Shown here piece after piece: positions 33,165 through 43,321 of a stretch of DNA of 64,000 nucleotides; the first letter of the stretch is position 1; each line of letters opens with the position of its first letter. The translations under genes were made by a program, and so were the position numbers. Under the pieces are notes generated by a model that saw nothing but the letters and a program-made list of their open reading frames with translations, had not been told where the DNA came from and ran no database searches. Origin of the DNA: Desulfobacterales bacterium (lineage in GTDB: Bacteria; Desulfobacterota; Desulfobacteria; Desulfobacterales; JALSRD01); contig JALSRD010000036.1 of NCBI GenBank assembly GCA_026984935.1, positions 1 through 64,000 of the forward strand, written 5' to 3'.

Positions 33165-34016
33165 ATGGGGCGTGCAGCGGAGTTGAGGAACCAACCATTG
33201 AATGCAGGCAGGAAAACCAGCGCCTATCAGGCGCTGCAGTATAAAGGCGGCGCCCGGAAAACCCGGTCCATCGAACTGATCGGGGAAGAGCCGCTTTTGA
33301 TCCGCGTCGACGATAAGCCCTATTCCGTGGTGATGCGCACGCCCGGTGAAGAACTGTTCCATGCGGCGGGGTTTTGCCTGGGAGAGGGGATCGTCGATGC
33401 CCCCGATGACTTCACCACCATCGGCTTTTGCAAGGATCTGGATGCCAATGTCGTCGATGTCCGGCTGAAACCGGCGCGCGCCGGCAGGATCCGCGATATT
33501 CTTGAGCGCCGAAGCTTCGTCAGCCAGACCAGCTGCGGCATCTGCGGCAAGGAGATGATCGCGGATCTGAACCAGATATTGACGCCGGCCGAAGATGGTT
33601 TTGTGATCGCAATCGAGCACATTTTCGATTGCGCCGACAAGCTCGTCGAAAGCCAGAGCTACTATCCGCGAACCAAGGGGTCCCACGCGGCCCTGATATT
33701 CGACGACCGGCTTGAGATGATCGCCTTCGCCGAGGATGTCGGCCGGCACAATGCGCTGGACAAGGCCATCGGCAAAGCCTTCATGAACCGCAAACTGCCC
33801 GGCGCCGGCCTTTTGGTGATGTCTTCGAGAATCAGCTACGAGCTGGTTCAAAAGGCCGCCCGCGCCCACCTGCCGATGATGGTCAGCAAATCGCGGCCGA
33901 CTTCCCTGGCCGTCGAAATGGCGCGCGCGCTCAACATGACGCTGGCCTGTGCCTTTGACCAATCCGAGCTTCTCGTGGTCTGCGGCCAACAGCGCATCGC
34001 AAAAGCCCTGGACTGA
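33165..34016 (+). CDS. fdhD: FdhD-family sulfur carrier for pterin-cofactor enzymes
   Basis: 283 residues from ATG 33165; TTG codons at 33184 or 33197, nearer to GAGG, are alternatives. The redox-active CxxC is Cys124-Cys127 (SCGICGKE), and the cofactor-binding AEDVGRHNALDK follows near residue 189. FdhD carries sulfur from cysteine desulfurase to the molybdenum/tungsten bis-pterin cofactor of formate dehydrogenases. No formate dehydrogenase is encoded nearby. It lies 36 bases after bamF within the operon, so maturation of the BamB tungsten cofactor is a plausible client. That is an inference. Confidence 0.88.
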   Translation: MGRAAELRNQPLNAGRKTSAYQALQYKGGARKTRSIELIGEEPLLIRVDDKPYSVVMRTPGEELFHAAGFCLGEGIVDAPDDFTTIGFCKDLDANVVDVRLKPARAGRIRDILERRSFVSQTSCGICGKEMIADLNQILTPAEDGFVIAIEHIFDCADKLVESQSYYPRTKGSHAALIFDDRLEMIAFAEDVGRHNALDKAIGKAFMNRKLPGAGLLVMSSRISYELVQKAARAHLPMMVSKSRPTSLAVEMARALNMTLACAFDQSELLVVCGQQRIAKALD

Positions 34017-34209
34017 AGCTTCAGATGGCGGAAAAGAATGCCGGCTGATGGCGGTTGGCGGATATGGGTCGCGGGTCGACGAAGCAGAGAAGTTGGCGGA
34101 CAGGATGCGCCAAGGGACGGAGCGGGAAACGCCCTTTCTGGAAATTGGCGGGGCAAAACGATATGCCGGGAATTCAGACCGGTGCGTTTGAAGAGCAAAG
34201 GAGGGCAAC

Positions 34210-34992
34210 TTGAAAATTCTCACAACCGTTAAAAAAGTCGTCGATGTGGAATTGAACATCCACGTGAAGGACGGCGCCATCGTCGAGGACGGGCTGCAGT
34301 ATGTGATCAACGCCTGGGATGAAAACGGCGTGGAGACCGCCGTGCAGCTGAAGGAAGACAGCGGTGCGGAGACGACGCTGGTCAGCATCGGCGGCGGGGA
34401 CAACACCGATGTCATCCGCCGCTGCTACGCCATGGGCATCGAAAGCGGCATGCACATCGATGACCCGGCGCTGGAAAAGGCCGACGCCTTCATTTATGCC
34501 CGGGTGCTGCAGAAGGTTTTCGAAGCCGGCGACTACGATCTGGTCATCACCGGTAAGCAGGCCCAGGACACGGACAACGGTCAGACCGGGATCATCCTGG
34601 CCGAGTACCTGGGCCTGCCGTGCGTCAGCAATGTCATCGGCATCGAAGTGTTGGACGACAAGCATCTCAAGGTATCCCGGTCCGGGGATGCCGGAACCGA
34701 AATCGTCGCGCTGGAGCTGCCCGCCGTGGTGACGGTGGATGTCAGCATCAACGAGCCGCGGCTGCCCCAGATGCGCGGCCTGATGATGGCCAAGAAAAAG
34801 GCCATCGAAAAAATGGATCTGACGGCCCTGGGCACTTCCGCGGACGAAATCGGGTGCGCGGCGCCCAAATCGGAGATCGTCGCGTTCATGGCCACCGAGA
34901 AGCGCAGCGGGGGGCGGAAGTTCGAGGGCGATGCCGCCGAAATCACCGCCCGGGTCGTGGATCTGCTGGCCAATGAGGCCAAGGTGCTGTAG
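34210..34992 (+). CDS. etfB: Electron transfer flavoprotein, beta subunit
   Basis: 260 residues from TTG 34210, with AGGAGGG immediately upstream. It begins MKILTTVKKVVDVELNI and contains the EtfB adenine-nucleotide loop (DLVITGKQAQDTDNGQTG, about 116-133). Together with EtfA it accepts electrons from acyl-CoA dehydrogenases. The 193-base gap after fdhD contains no terminator and no recognised gene, so co-transcription with bam is likely. Whether the complex bifurcates cannot be decided by inspection. The adjacent EMO gene favours a conventional quinone-linked role. Confidence 0.9.
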   Translation: MKILTTVKKVVDVELNIHVKDGAIVEDGLQYVINAWDENGVETAVQLKEDSGAETTLVSIGGGDNTDVIRRCYAMGIESGMHIDDPALEKADAFIYARVLQKVFEAGDYDLVITGKQAQDTDNGQTGIILAEYLGLPCVSNVIGIEVLDDKHLKVSRSGDAGTEIVALELPAVVTVDVSINEPRLPQMRGLMMAKKKAIEKMDLTALGTSADEIGCAAPKSEIVAFMATEKRSGGRKFEGDAAEITARVVDLLANEAKVL

Positions 34993-35055
34993 CCGGCGCG
35001 CACCCCGCCGGTGATTACCGAAAACCAACCGGATGTATACGGAGATAAGCATATC

Positions 35056-36015
35056 ATGGCCAAAGTACTTGTAGTTGCAGAGATCAAGCAGGGCGTGCTG
35101 AAGGGCAGCACCGCCGAACTTTTATCCAAGGCCAAAGCCATCGGGGCCCAGACCGCCGTGGTGGCGATTGGCAGCGATATCGAATCATTGCTCCCCGACC
35201 TGGTGGGCGCCGGCGCAGATCAGCAGTATATCGCCGACGATGCGCGCCTGGCGCTTTTTTCAGCCGGCCCGTTTGCCGCCTGCGTGGTCGATGCCGCCCG
35301 GCAGTTTGACGCCGACCAGGTCTGGTTCGGTTTCTCCGAAAGCAGCAAGGCCGTGGCGCCGCGGGTGGCCGCACAGCTGGATGCCGCCTGCGCCACCGAA
35401 ATCACCGACGTGATGTTCGAACAGGGGCACATCGAAGTCATCCGGCCGGCCATCACCAACAAGGTGCTGCAGCGCGTCCGGATCAATACCGAGCGGATGG
35501 TGGCCGTGGTGCGGGCCGGTGCCTTTGCGGCGGACCCGGAGCTTGCCGGCAGCGAGAATGTCGTCAGGCTCGCGCCGCCGCCGGCCGATTTGAAGGCCGT
35601 GATCAAGGAGCTCGTTTCCGAAGCCGGCAGTGAAATCGACCTGGCCGACGCCGACATCGTTGTTTCCGTGGGGCGCGGCGCCCGGAACCAGGACGGTGTC
35701 GAGCTGGTGAAAGCACTGGCCGAAGAGCTGAATGCCGGTTTCGGTGCTTCGCGCGCCATGGTGGACGCCGGCTTCATGGCCCACAACAAGCAGGTCGGCC
35801 AGACGGGCAAAATCGTGGCCCCCACGCTTTACATGGCCATCGGGATCTCGGGTGCCATTCAGCACCTGGCCGGCATGAACGGCTCGAAAGTGATCCTGGC
35901 GGTGAACAAAGACCCCGAGGCCCCCATATTCAATGTGGCCGACTACGGTATCGTCGGCGACCTGTTCGAAGTGGTGCCGATTCTGCGGCAAGAGATCAAG
36001 AAAATCAGAAGCTGA
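35056..36015 (+). CDS. etfA: Electron transfer flavoprotein, alpha subunit
   Basis: 319 residues from ATG 35056 (MAKVLVVAEIKQG); a frame start at 35011 lacks a ribosome-binding site. The C-terminal FAD domain is complete: GRGARNQDGVELVKALAEEL, then AHNKQVGQTGKIVAP, then GISGAIQHLAGMNGSK and NKDPEAPIFNVADYG. It forms the heterodimer with EtfB. 112 bases separate it from the EMO gene, its likely membrane acceptor. Confidence 0.92.
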   Translation: MAKVLVVAEIKQGVLKGSTAELLSKAKAIGAQTAVVAIGSDIESLLPDLVGAGADQQYIADDARLALFSAGPFAACVVDAARQFDADQVWFGFSESSKAVAPRVAAQLDAACATEITDVMFEQGHIEVIRPAITNKVLQRVRINTERMVAVVRAGAFAADPELAGSENVVRLAPPPADLKAVIKELVSEAGSEIDLADADIVVSVGRGARNQDGVELVKALAEELNAGFGASRAMVDAGFMAHNKQVGQTGKIVAPTLYMAIGISGAIQHLAGMNGSKVILAVNKDPEAPIFNVADYGIVGDLFEVVPILRQEIKKIRS

Positions 36016-36127
36016 AAACAGCGGCCGGGGCGGACTGCCCGCCGCGTGTTTTCCCGGCCGTCGGCTTTTTCTGAAATTCCGGTTGCCGGCCGGCGGCGGC
36101 CGGCTTCCGTTACGGCGAGGTAGCCAT

Positions 36128-38236
36128 ATGAACCCCATTGCCATGTCGCTTCTGCTCACCGTTGCGCTGGGCGTTTTCGGGCGCACGATGGCCCGCAAAA
36201 TCCAGCTGCTGCGAGCGCTTGCGCCGGCTGACAGGACCAATCACCTGAAGCAGCGCCTGGCGAATATGTTTGTCTTCGCCATCGGCCAGAAACGCCTGAT
36301 CGGAAGGGCCCGCGAGCGCAGCTCGGGCATCATGCATGCCTTGATCTTCTGGGGGTTCTGCGTGCTGCTGATCCGCAGCCTGACGCTGTACGGACAGGGG
36401 TTTTACGAGGGGTTTCAGCTGCCGTGGCTGGGCGGTGGACATCTGGCGGGCTATCTTTACCTGGCCGTGAAAGATGTCATGGAGGGGATCGTCCTGCTGA
36501 TGGTCCTGTATGCGGTTTTCCGGCGCGCCGTGCTGAAACCCCGGCGGCTGCACAATACTTTCGAAGCCTATCTGGTACTGGCCTTGATCGGCATTTTAAT
36601 GGTGTCCGATCTGCTGCTGGACGGCGCGCGCTACAACCTGGTTCACCTCTACCACAACGCCAAGACGATTCCCTTTTTCAACCACCCGCGGTACGGGTCG
36701 GAATTCCTCTGGACACCGGTGGCGGTCGGCGCATCCGCCCTGATTTCGGGATTGGGCGCCAGCGCCAACGCCGCCATCCTGGCCACCATGTTCTGGCTGC
36801 ACATCTGCACCCAGCTGGTCTTTTTGAACATCCTGCCTTTGGGCAAGCATTTTCACGTGATCACCGCACTGCCCAACGTCTTTCTGAAGAGCCTGGGCTA
36901 CCCCCACGAAAAGGCGCAGCTGCTGGACCTGGAGGACGAGGCCGCCTGGGAAGATGAATCCCTGGGCGTCAACCACATCCATCAGCTCAACTGGAAGCAG
37001 GGGCTGGACCTATACACCTGCACCGAGTGCGGCCGCTGCAAGGAGGTCTGCCCGACCTACACCACCGACAAACCGCTGAACCTGTATGAGTTCAATGACA
37101 AATTGAAGCATGCCCTGCTGGCCAATGCCGACAACATCATCCGGCGGTCCGGGCTGGCGGCCGCGCGGGCCCGCTGCGGAGACGACGAACAGGCTGCCGG
37201 GCTCGCAGAGCAGATGTCCGCCTTGAACAGCGAAAAACAACTGATCGGCGACATCATCGCCGCAGACACGCTCTGGGCCTGTACCACCTGCCGCGCCTGC
37301 GAAGAGGTCTGCCCGGTGACCATCGAACATGTGCCGCGCATCATTGCCATGCGCCAGGGGCAGACCTTGATGGCGGAGGCCTATCCCAAAGAGCTGAACC
37401 CGGCTTTGAAGGGCCTCGAGCGCAACGGCAACCCCTGGGGCATCGGGTATGACAAGCGTGCCGACTGGGCCGACGGGCTGGGTGTTCAAACCATGGCCGC
37501 AGATGCCGACGTCGATTACCTTTTCTGGGTGGGCTGCGCCGGCTCCTTCGACGACCGTGCCAAAAAGGTCTCCCGCAGCCTGGTGAAGATTCTGCAGCGG
37601 GCGGGTGTTCGTTTTGCGATCCTGGGCGTGGAGGAAAAGTGCACCGGCGATTTTGCCCGGCGCGTGGGCAACGAAATGCTGTTTCAGATGGCGGCACAGG
37701 AAAACATCGCCACTTTGAACCGCTACAAGGTCAAAAAAATCATCACCGCCTGCCCGCATTGCCTCAATACACTGCGGCACGAATACCCGCAAATGGGCGG
37801 AAATTACGAAGTGATTCATCATTCCGAGTTCATCGCCCAACTCGTCAAAACAGGCCGAATCGAACTGCAGCCGTCGCTTGCCGGTGCTCTGGCCTACCAT
37901 GACCCCTGTTACCTGGGGCGCTACAACGAAATATTCGAGCAGCCGCGTTCGATCCTGGCGTCCGTCTGCCAGGACGCGCCCAGGGAACTCCCGCGGCACG
38001 GCCGCGAAAGTTTCTGCTGTGGCGCCGGCGGCGGCAGAATGTGGATGGAAGAGACCATCGGCAAGCGCATCAATCTGGAACGCGCCGAAGAGATTGCCGG
38101 CCAAAACGTGGCCCACGTAGCGGTGGCGTGCCCCTTCTGCCTGACCATGATCGAAGACGGCATGAAAGAGCTGGAAAAGGAAGAGCTCATCAAAACCCGC
38201 GACATCGCGGAACTGGTGGCCGAAAGCATGGCCTGA
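36128..38236 (+). CDS. Membrane Fe-S/cytochrome b oxidoreductase (ETF:menaquinone oxidoreductase, EMO type)
   Basis: 702 residues from ATG 36128 (GAGG upstream). The N-terminal third is a NarI-like membrane domain with about six helices and histidines suited to b-type hemes. Two [4Fe-4S] motifs follow (Cys298, 301, 304, 308; and CTTCRACEEVCP from Cys385). Two CCG domains then appear: FWVGCAGSFDDRAKK, and HDPCYLGRYN with SFCCGAGGGRMWMEE. This architecture, directly after etfBA, matches the EMO enzymes proposed to pass ETF electrons to (methyl)menaquinone in syntrophic and sulfate-reducing bacteria. It probably oxidises the ETF reduced in ring-fission-product beta-oxidation. A DsrK/HmeD-like role is the alternative. 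Confidence 0.87.
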   Translation: MNPIAMSLLLTVALGVFGRTMARKIQLLRALAPADRTNHLKQRLANMFVFAIGQKRLIGRARERSSGIMHALIFWGFCVLLIRSLTLYGQGFYEGFQLPWLGGGHLAGYLYLAVKDVMEGIVLLMVLYAVFRRAVLKPRRLHNTFEAYLVLALIGILMVSDLLLDGARYNLVHLYHNAKTIPFFNHPRYGSEFLWTPVAVGASALISGLGASANAAILATMFWLHICTQLVFLNILPLGKHFHVITALPNVFLKSLGYPHEKAQLLDLEDEAAWEDESLGVNHIHQLNWKQGLDLYTCTECGRCKEVCPTYTTDKPLNLYEFNDKLKHALLANADNIIRRSGLAAARARCGDDEQAAGLAEQMSALNSEKQLIGDIIAADTLWACTTCRACEEVCPVTIEHVPRIIAMRQGQTLMAEAYPKELNPALKGLERNGNPWGIGYDKRADWADGLGVQTMAADADVDYLFWVGCAGSFDDRAKKVSRSLVKILQRAGVRFAILGVEEKCTGDFARRVGNEMLFQMAAQENIATLNRYKVKKIITACPHCLNTLRHEYPQMGGNYEVIHHSEFIAQLVKTGRIELQPSLAGALAYHDPCYLGRYNEIFEQPRSILASVCQDAPRELPRHGRESFCCGAGGGRMWMEETIGKRINLERAEEIAGQNVAHVAVACPFCLTMIEDGMKELEKEELIKTRDIAELVAESMA

Positions 38237-38315
38237 AGCTTGCCGGCGCCGATCCCCGTCCCCCTTTTGAACCCCTTCCGGCGCCGCCGCAGGTCCGGCC
38301 ACCACGCGGCGGCAG

Positions 38316-38343
38316 CTGCAAAAATATTCGGCCTGCAGTTTTT
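38316..38343 (+). terminator. Possible intrinsic terminator after the bam-etf operon
   Basis: CTGCA (38316-38320) pairs with TGCAG (38334-38338) around a 13-base AT-rich loop, then TTTTT. The stem is short, so termination may be partial. Confidence 0.4.
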
Positions 38344-38472
38344 ACTTGAAATTTGATGCCGATTCCGGTTGTATTTCGCATGGACAGAATAGATGCCCTG
38401 ATCATAAGCCGCCGTTGAGGCGTGCGGTCCTCCCGGCAGTGCCCGCGCCCCGCACGGCTTCCGGGAAATGCG

Positions 38473-41400
38473 ATGCCCTTTGACCCCCCCATGCGGCGCT
38501 CCAGGGCCCTGCAGGCCCTGTTTTTGGCGATGATGCTCGTGGTCATGTGTGCGCTGGTGCTGCTTTTTTTAGCCTATCGGCACGAAAAGGCCAGAACCCT
38601 GCACGCGCTTCAAAGCGCCTATATCGAGCGCGTGGATGCGCTGGACCGCTGCCTTTTTCTCGCCCGCGAAAACGTCTCGCTGATGGAGGACTGGGCGCGC
38701 AGCTACTGGCAGGATGCCGGGCGGCGCGACGAACCGCCGGGGCTGGTGAACCTGCTGCAATACGACCGCGGCGGCGACTTCTTCGAAATCAGCAGGGCCG
38801 CCATAGAAACGCTCGGCGATCCCACCGGCAATGTTTTCGGACCCGGACGCCCGTTGGGGCGCAGTCCCCAATTCATTCGCGAACTCAATCTGGTTGCCGG
38901 GCTGATGCCGCTTTTACGGGTGGCCGTCAGCGACTCCGGCGTCATATCCGCTGGTTATTTTTTTTCCGTGCGGCATGTTTCCGTCATTTATCCCCATCAG
39001 CCGCTGAAGGTCCTTTGCGGTTCCGGTGCAACGGGCCCCCGGCTGAAAGCAAAGGTTGACGTTTTTTTTCGTTCCCACCGGGAGCTGTACGGCCATGCCG
39101 CCCGCAACGGCTACTGGACCGGCGTTTACAGGGGATGCAGCGGCAATGGGCCGGTGGTGACTTTTGCCATGCCGGTTTATGCCGGCAAACGTCTGCTGGG
39201 GCTGCTGGGCGCGGATGTCAAGCTGGCCTTGCTCGCGCGCTTCGTGGCCGGCTTCAGGGGGCCGGACAGCCGGTTGATCCTGATCGGCCGAAACGGACGG
39301 CTGCTGATGGACTCGGCGGATGGTGCGCCCCTTCCGCGGCCCGTGAATACGCCCTTTGAAGAGCGCCTGCCGCCGGCGCTCCGGAAACTCGCCCCGCAGA
39401 TCATCAACGGCAGCGCTCCTCTGACCCTGGCGGCCGGCGGTTACCACGTCGTGTCCCGGCGCCTGCGGTCGGCCCCCTGCAGCCTGGTTCACATCATCAG
39501 CGACAGCAGCCTGCGGTCCTACCTTTCCATGACCTGGGGCACTTTTACGATCCTGGTGCCCATGTTGCTGGCCCTGCTGCTTTTGGGCTATTTTGCCATG
39601 CGCCGCAGCCAGGCCGAACAGGCGCTGCTGGAAACCCAGAAGCAGTGGCAGGAGTTCGTGGAACACTCGGCCATGGGGATTTACCGGGTGCACGATAACG
39701 GCAGCTTCATTTTTGCCAACCCTAAAATGGCCCGGCTGTTCGGCTACCCTTCTCCCGGAGAATTCATGTCCGCGGTAACGGAAGTCGCCTCTTTGTACAT
39801 TGAACCCGACGAGAGGCTCGCCAACCTGGAAACCCTCAAAAAAGATGGCTTCATCGACGGTGCCGAGGTGCAGCTGCGGCACCGGGACGGCCGCACCCTA
39901 TGGGGGCAGCTGTACGTCCGGCAGATCAAGAAGGGTGGCAGTCGCTGCTATGAAGGCTGCATGATCGACGTGACCGCGCGCAAATCCGCCGAATTTGCGC
40001 TGCGTGAAAGCGAGGAGCGCAACCGCGGCCTGATTGAACTTTTTCCGGACGCCGTGCTGGTGCACATTAAGCTGGAGATCGTCTACATCAACCATGCCGG
40101 TGCCCGCATGTTGGGTGCCCGCAAACCTGCCGAGCTGATCGGGCGCTCGGTCATGGACATCGTTCATCCCGACTATCAGCGGCGTATCGAAGAACGCCTG
40201 GCAAGGGTGGAATCCAGCCGGCTGCCCCTGACACCCGAGGAACAGCGCTATGTACGCCTGGACGGGCAGGTCATCGATGTGGAGGCCACCGGCGTGCAGG
40301 TGGCCTACGGAGGGCGGCCGGCGGTCATCAGCGTGCTGCGGGACATCACCGAGCGCAAGCGCCAGGAAGCCGCGCGCTACAAACTGGAGCTGCAGCTGCA
40401 GCAATCCCAGAAGATGGAAGCCATTGGAACACTGGCCGGCGGGATCGCGCACGACTTCAACAACCTCCTGATGGGCATCCAGGGAAACATTTCCCTCAGC
40501 CTGCTGGAAATCGACGCCGGGCACGCCGCCTACGAAAACCTGAAAAACATTGAAACCTACATACGCCGGGCCACACGCCTGACCCAACAGATCCTGGGGT
40601 TTGCCCGTGGCGGCAAATACCAGGTGGAAAGCCTGGACCTGAACCGTCTGATCCAACAGAGCGCGCGCATGTTCGGCCGCACGCGCAAGGAGATTCGCAT
40701 CGCGCTGCACCTTGACGGGACGCTGCAGGCGGTCAAAGCGGACCGCAGCCAGATCGATCAGGTGCTCTTAAACCTGTTTGTCAACGCCTGGCAGGCGATG
40801 CCCGCCGGCGGGCGCCTGGATATCTCCACTTGTAACGTGTCGCTGGATGCGGATTTTGTGCAGCCCTACGGCCTTGCGCCCGGCAAATACGTCAAGGTGT
40901 CGGTGACCGACAGCGGCGTCGGGATGGATGAAGAAACCCGGCGGCGGATCTTCGAGCCTTTCTTCACTTCCAAGTCCATGGGCCGGGGGACGGGACTGGG
41001 GCTGGCTTCCGTTTACGGTATCGTCAGCAACCACAAGGGGGCCATTACCGTCAGCAGCCAACCGGGGCATGGCACGACCTTCGACATCTATCTCCCGTCC
41101 GCGGGTAAAATCACCGCGCGGCCGGCCGGGGGAAAAGCGCCCGCCAGACAGATGGAGGGCCATGAAACCATTCTATTGGTCGATGACGAGCAAATGATCA
41201 TTGACGTAGGGAAAAAATTGCTGGAGAGTATGGGATACCATGTCCTGGTCGGCAAAGGGGGCCGTGCGGCGCTTGAAATATACAAAAAGAGCGGCCCGCG
41301 GATCGACCTGGTGATTCTCGATATGATCATGCCGGATATGAGCGGCAGTCAAACCTACGACCGGTTGAAACGCCTGGATCCGGACGTCAAGGTGCTTCTG

Positions 41401-41529
41401 TCCAGCGGCTACAGCCTGAATGACAAGTCCGTGGACATCCTGCACCGCGGCGGCAACGGGTTTATCCAGAAGCCTTACGACCGCCTCGAGGTGGCGGCCA
41501 AAATCCGTGAAATCCTGGACCGCGGGTAG
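38473..41529 (+). CDS. Hybrid sensor histidine kinase, extracytoplasmic sensor-PAS-PAS-HK-REC
   Basis: 1018 residues from ATG 38473; ATG 38491 is an alternative. Order: a membrane helix (about 15-38); a large periplasmic sensor region, probably a double Cache fold; a second helix (about 355-380); two PAS domains (from about 390 and 515, with [10 protein letters not shown] and a [14 protein letters not shown] end); a histidine kinase with H-box [11 protein letters not shown] (about 655) and ATPase motifs ([25 protein letters not shown]); then a receiver domain with the phospho-Asp in [13 protein letters not shown]. No HPt domain or partner regulator is adjacent. Same architecture and H-box as the kinase at 57754-60672. 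The ligand is unknown. Confidence 0.88.
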   Translation: MPFDPPMRRSRALQALFLAMMLVVMCALVLLFLAYRHEKARTLHALQSAYIERVDALDRCLFLARENVSLMEDWARSYWQDAGRRDEPPGLVNLLQYDRGGDFFEISRAAIETLGDPTGNVFGPGRPLGRSPQFIRELNLVAGLMPLLRVAVSDSGVISAGYFFSVRHVSVIYPHQPLKVLCGSGATGPRLKAKVDVFFRSHRELYGHAARNGYWTGVYRGCSGNGPVVTFAMPVYAGKRLLGLLGADVKLALLARFVAGFRGPDSRLILIGRNGRLLMDSADGAPLPRPVNTPFEERLPPALRKLAPQIINGSAPLTLAAGGYHVVSRRLRSAPCSLVHIISDSSLRSYLSMTWGTFTILVPMLLALLLLGYFAMRRSQAEQALLETQKQWQEFVEHSAMGIYRVHDNGSFIFANPKMARLFGYPSPGEFMSAVTEVASLYIEPDERLANLETLKKDGFIDGAEVQLRHRDGRTLWGQLYVRQIKKGGSRCYEGCMIDVTARKSAEFALRESEERNRGLIELFPDAVLVHIKLEIVYINHAGARMLGARKPAELIGRSVMDIVHPDYQRRIEERLARVESSRLPLTPEEQRYVRLDGQVIDVEATGVQVAYGGRPAVISVLRDITERKRQEAARYKLELQLQQSQKMEAIGTLAGGIAHDFNNLLMGIQGNISLSLLEIDAGHAAYENLKNIETYIRRATRLTQQILGFARGGKYQVESLDLNRLIQQSARMFGRTRKEIRIALHLDGTLQAVKADRSQIDQVLLNLFVNAWQAMPAGGRLDISTCNVSLDADFVQPYGLAPGKYVKVSVTDSGVGMDEETRRRIFEPFFTSKSMGRGTGLGLASVYGIVSNHKGAITVSSQPGHGTTFDIYLPSAGKITARPAGGKAPARQMEGHETILLVDDEQMIIDVGKKLLESMGYHVLVGKGGRAALEIYKKSGPRIDLVILDMIMPDMSGSQTYDRLKRLDPDVKVLLSSGYSLNDKSVDILHRGGNGFIQKPYDRLEVAAKIREILDRG

Positions 41530-41660
41530 CGTGGCGGGCATGTCAAGCGCCGTCGCCGCTGAAGGCATTTCCGGTTTTCCGGCACCGGTGGGCGGCCAAC
41601 GTCTGGAATGACACCCGGCCGTATGTTTCCGTTTCATCCAAACACCTAAGGAGCCATCAC

Positions 41661-43307
41661 ATGACGATTCGCAAAATCCAGCAGACCCCGTCGGCCTACA
41701 ACTATCCGCTGTTGATCAAGTACCTGTTGCAGACCCCCCTGACCTATGCGCCCGACCAGGAAATCGTCTACCGGGACCTTGTGCGCTATGACTACCGGAC
41801 CCTGAGCCTGCGTATCAAGCGCCTGGGCAGCGCCCTCCGGCAACTGGGGGTCCAGCCCGGCGATACGGTTGCGGTCATGGACTGGGACAGCCACCGCTAC
41901 CTGGAGTGCTTCTTTGCCGTGCCCATGACGGGCGCCGTGCTGCACACCGTCAACATCCGCCTTTCCGCAGAGCAGCTGGTCTACACCATCAACCACGCCG
42001 AGGACGACTATATTCTGGTCAATACCGAGTTTTTACCCATGCTCGAAGCCGTCAAGGACCAGTTCCAGACGGTTAAAAAAATCATTTTGCTGGATGATGC
42101 CAGCAGGATTCCGCAGACCTCCCTGGCCTTGGACGGTGAGTACGAGGCCCTGCTCGCCGATGCCACCGACGATTTCGAATTCCCCGATTTCGACGAAGAC
42201 GCCATGGCCACCACATTTTACACCACCGGGACCACCGGGGCCCCCAAAGGCGTCTATTTCAGCCACCGCCAGCTGGTGCTGCACACCTACGGCATCATGT
42301 CCGGGCTGTGTGCGTACCACAGCCAGGCGCACGTCGACTCCAGCGATGTGTACATGCCCATCACACCCATGTTTCATGTGCACGCCTGGGGTATTCCCTA
42401 TTTAATGACGCTGCTGGGCACCAAACAGGTCTACCCCGGACGCTACGAGCCGGCCATGCTGCTGAAACTGGTCGCCGCCGAGGGGGTCACTTTTTCACAC
42501 TGCGTACCCACCATCATGCACATGCTGTTGAACAGTCCGGCGGCCGAAAACGTCGATCTGTCCGGCTGGAAGGTAATCATCGGCGGCTCGGCGCTGTCTT
42601 CGGGCCTCTGCCAAGCCGGCCTTGCGCGCGGCATCAACCTGTACACCGGCTACGGCATGTCGGAAACCTGCCCCGTGCTGACACTGGCCAACCTCAAGCC
42701 CCACATGCTGAAGTGGGATAGGGACAAACAGGTCGCGGTGCGCTGCAAGACCGGACTGCCGATCACCAACGTCAATCTGGAAATCGTCGACGAACAGGGC
42801 CGGCCGCTGCCCCATGACGGCCAGAGCAGCGGTGAGGTGGTGGTGCGCTCCCCCTGGTTGACCCAGGGCTACGCCAAAGACCCCGAACGTTCGGAAGCCC
42901 TCTGGCAAAACGGCTGGCTGCATACCGGCGATATCGGCCAAATCGACGCCGAGGGCTACCTGCAGATTACGGACCGGGTCAAAGACGTCATCAAAACCGG
43001 CGGGGAATGGGTGTCTTCGCTGGCGCTGGAAGACATCATCAGCCAGCACGCGGCCGTTGCCGAAGCCGCCGTGATCGGGGTGCCCGACGAGAAATGGGGC
43101 GAGCGCCCACTGGCGCTGGTGGTTTTAAAGGAAGAATTTAAGGAAAGTGTGCAACCTGAAGAACTAAAAGACTTTTATAAAAAATACGTAGAGAACGGGG
43201 TTATCCCCGGCTATGCGGTTCCGGATCAGGTGCGCATTGTCGACAGCATTGCCAAGACCAGCGTTGGCAAAATCGACAAGAAAACTTTGCGCCGGCAGTA
43301 TCCGTAG
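41661..43307 (+). CDS. Acyl-CoA synthetase (AMP-forming), fatty-acyl type
   Basis: 548 residues, ATG after AAGGAG. ANL-family motifs: P-loop YTTGTTGAPKGVYFSH (about 188), YGMSETCPVL, HTGDIGQIDAEGYLQITDR and the catalytic lysine region SIAKTSVGKIDKKTLR at the C-terminus. Overall it resembles medium/long-chain fatty-acyl-CoA or DmdB-like ligases more than benzoate-CoA ligases. It is therefore not assigned as the pathway's entry enzyme, although an unusual aromatic acid cannot be excluded. It stands alone, convergent with the next small gene. Confidence 0.88.
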   Translation: MTIRKIQQTPSAYNYPLLIKYLLQTPLTYAPDQEIVYRDLVRYDYRTLSLRIKRLGSALRQLGVQPGDTVAVMDWDSHRYLECFFAVPMTGAVLHTVNIRLSAEQLVYTINHAEDDYILVNTEFLPMLEAVKDQFQTVKKIILLDDASRIPQTSLALDGEYEALLADATDDFEFPDFDEDAMATTFYTTGTTGAPKGVYFSHRQLVLHTYGIMSGLCAYHSQAHVDSSDVYMPITPMFHVHAWGIPYLMTLLGTKQVYPGRYEPAMLLKLVAAEGVTFSHCVPTIMHMLLNSPAAENVDLSGWKVIIGGSALSSGLCQAGLARGINLYTGYGMSETCPVLTLANLKPHMLKWDRDKQVAVRCKTGLPITNVNLEIVDEQGRPLPHDGQSSGEVVVRSPWLTQGYAKDPERSEALWQNGWLHTGDIGQIDAEGYLQITDRVKDVIKTGGEWVSSLALEDIISQHAAVAEAAVIGVPDEKWGERPLALVVLKEEFKESVQPEELKDFYKKYVENGVIPGYAVPDQVRIVDSIAKTSVGKIDKKTLRRQYP

Positions 43308-43321
43308 ATCCCGAGAGGTGA

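Noticed and set aside
34013-34024. CTGAAGCTTCAG palindrome at the end of fdhD as terminator or operator
   Set aside because: It overlaps the stop codon, has no T-run, and the following etf genes run in the same direction. A 12-base palindrome containing a restriction-type hexamer can arise by chance.
41661-43307. Assignment of the acyl-CoA synthetase as benzoate-CoA ligase
   Set aside because: Overall sequence resembles fatty-acyl/DmdB-type ligases, and it is separated from the bam operon by a sensor kinase. Evidence is insufficient for the aromatic assignment.
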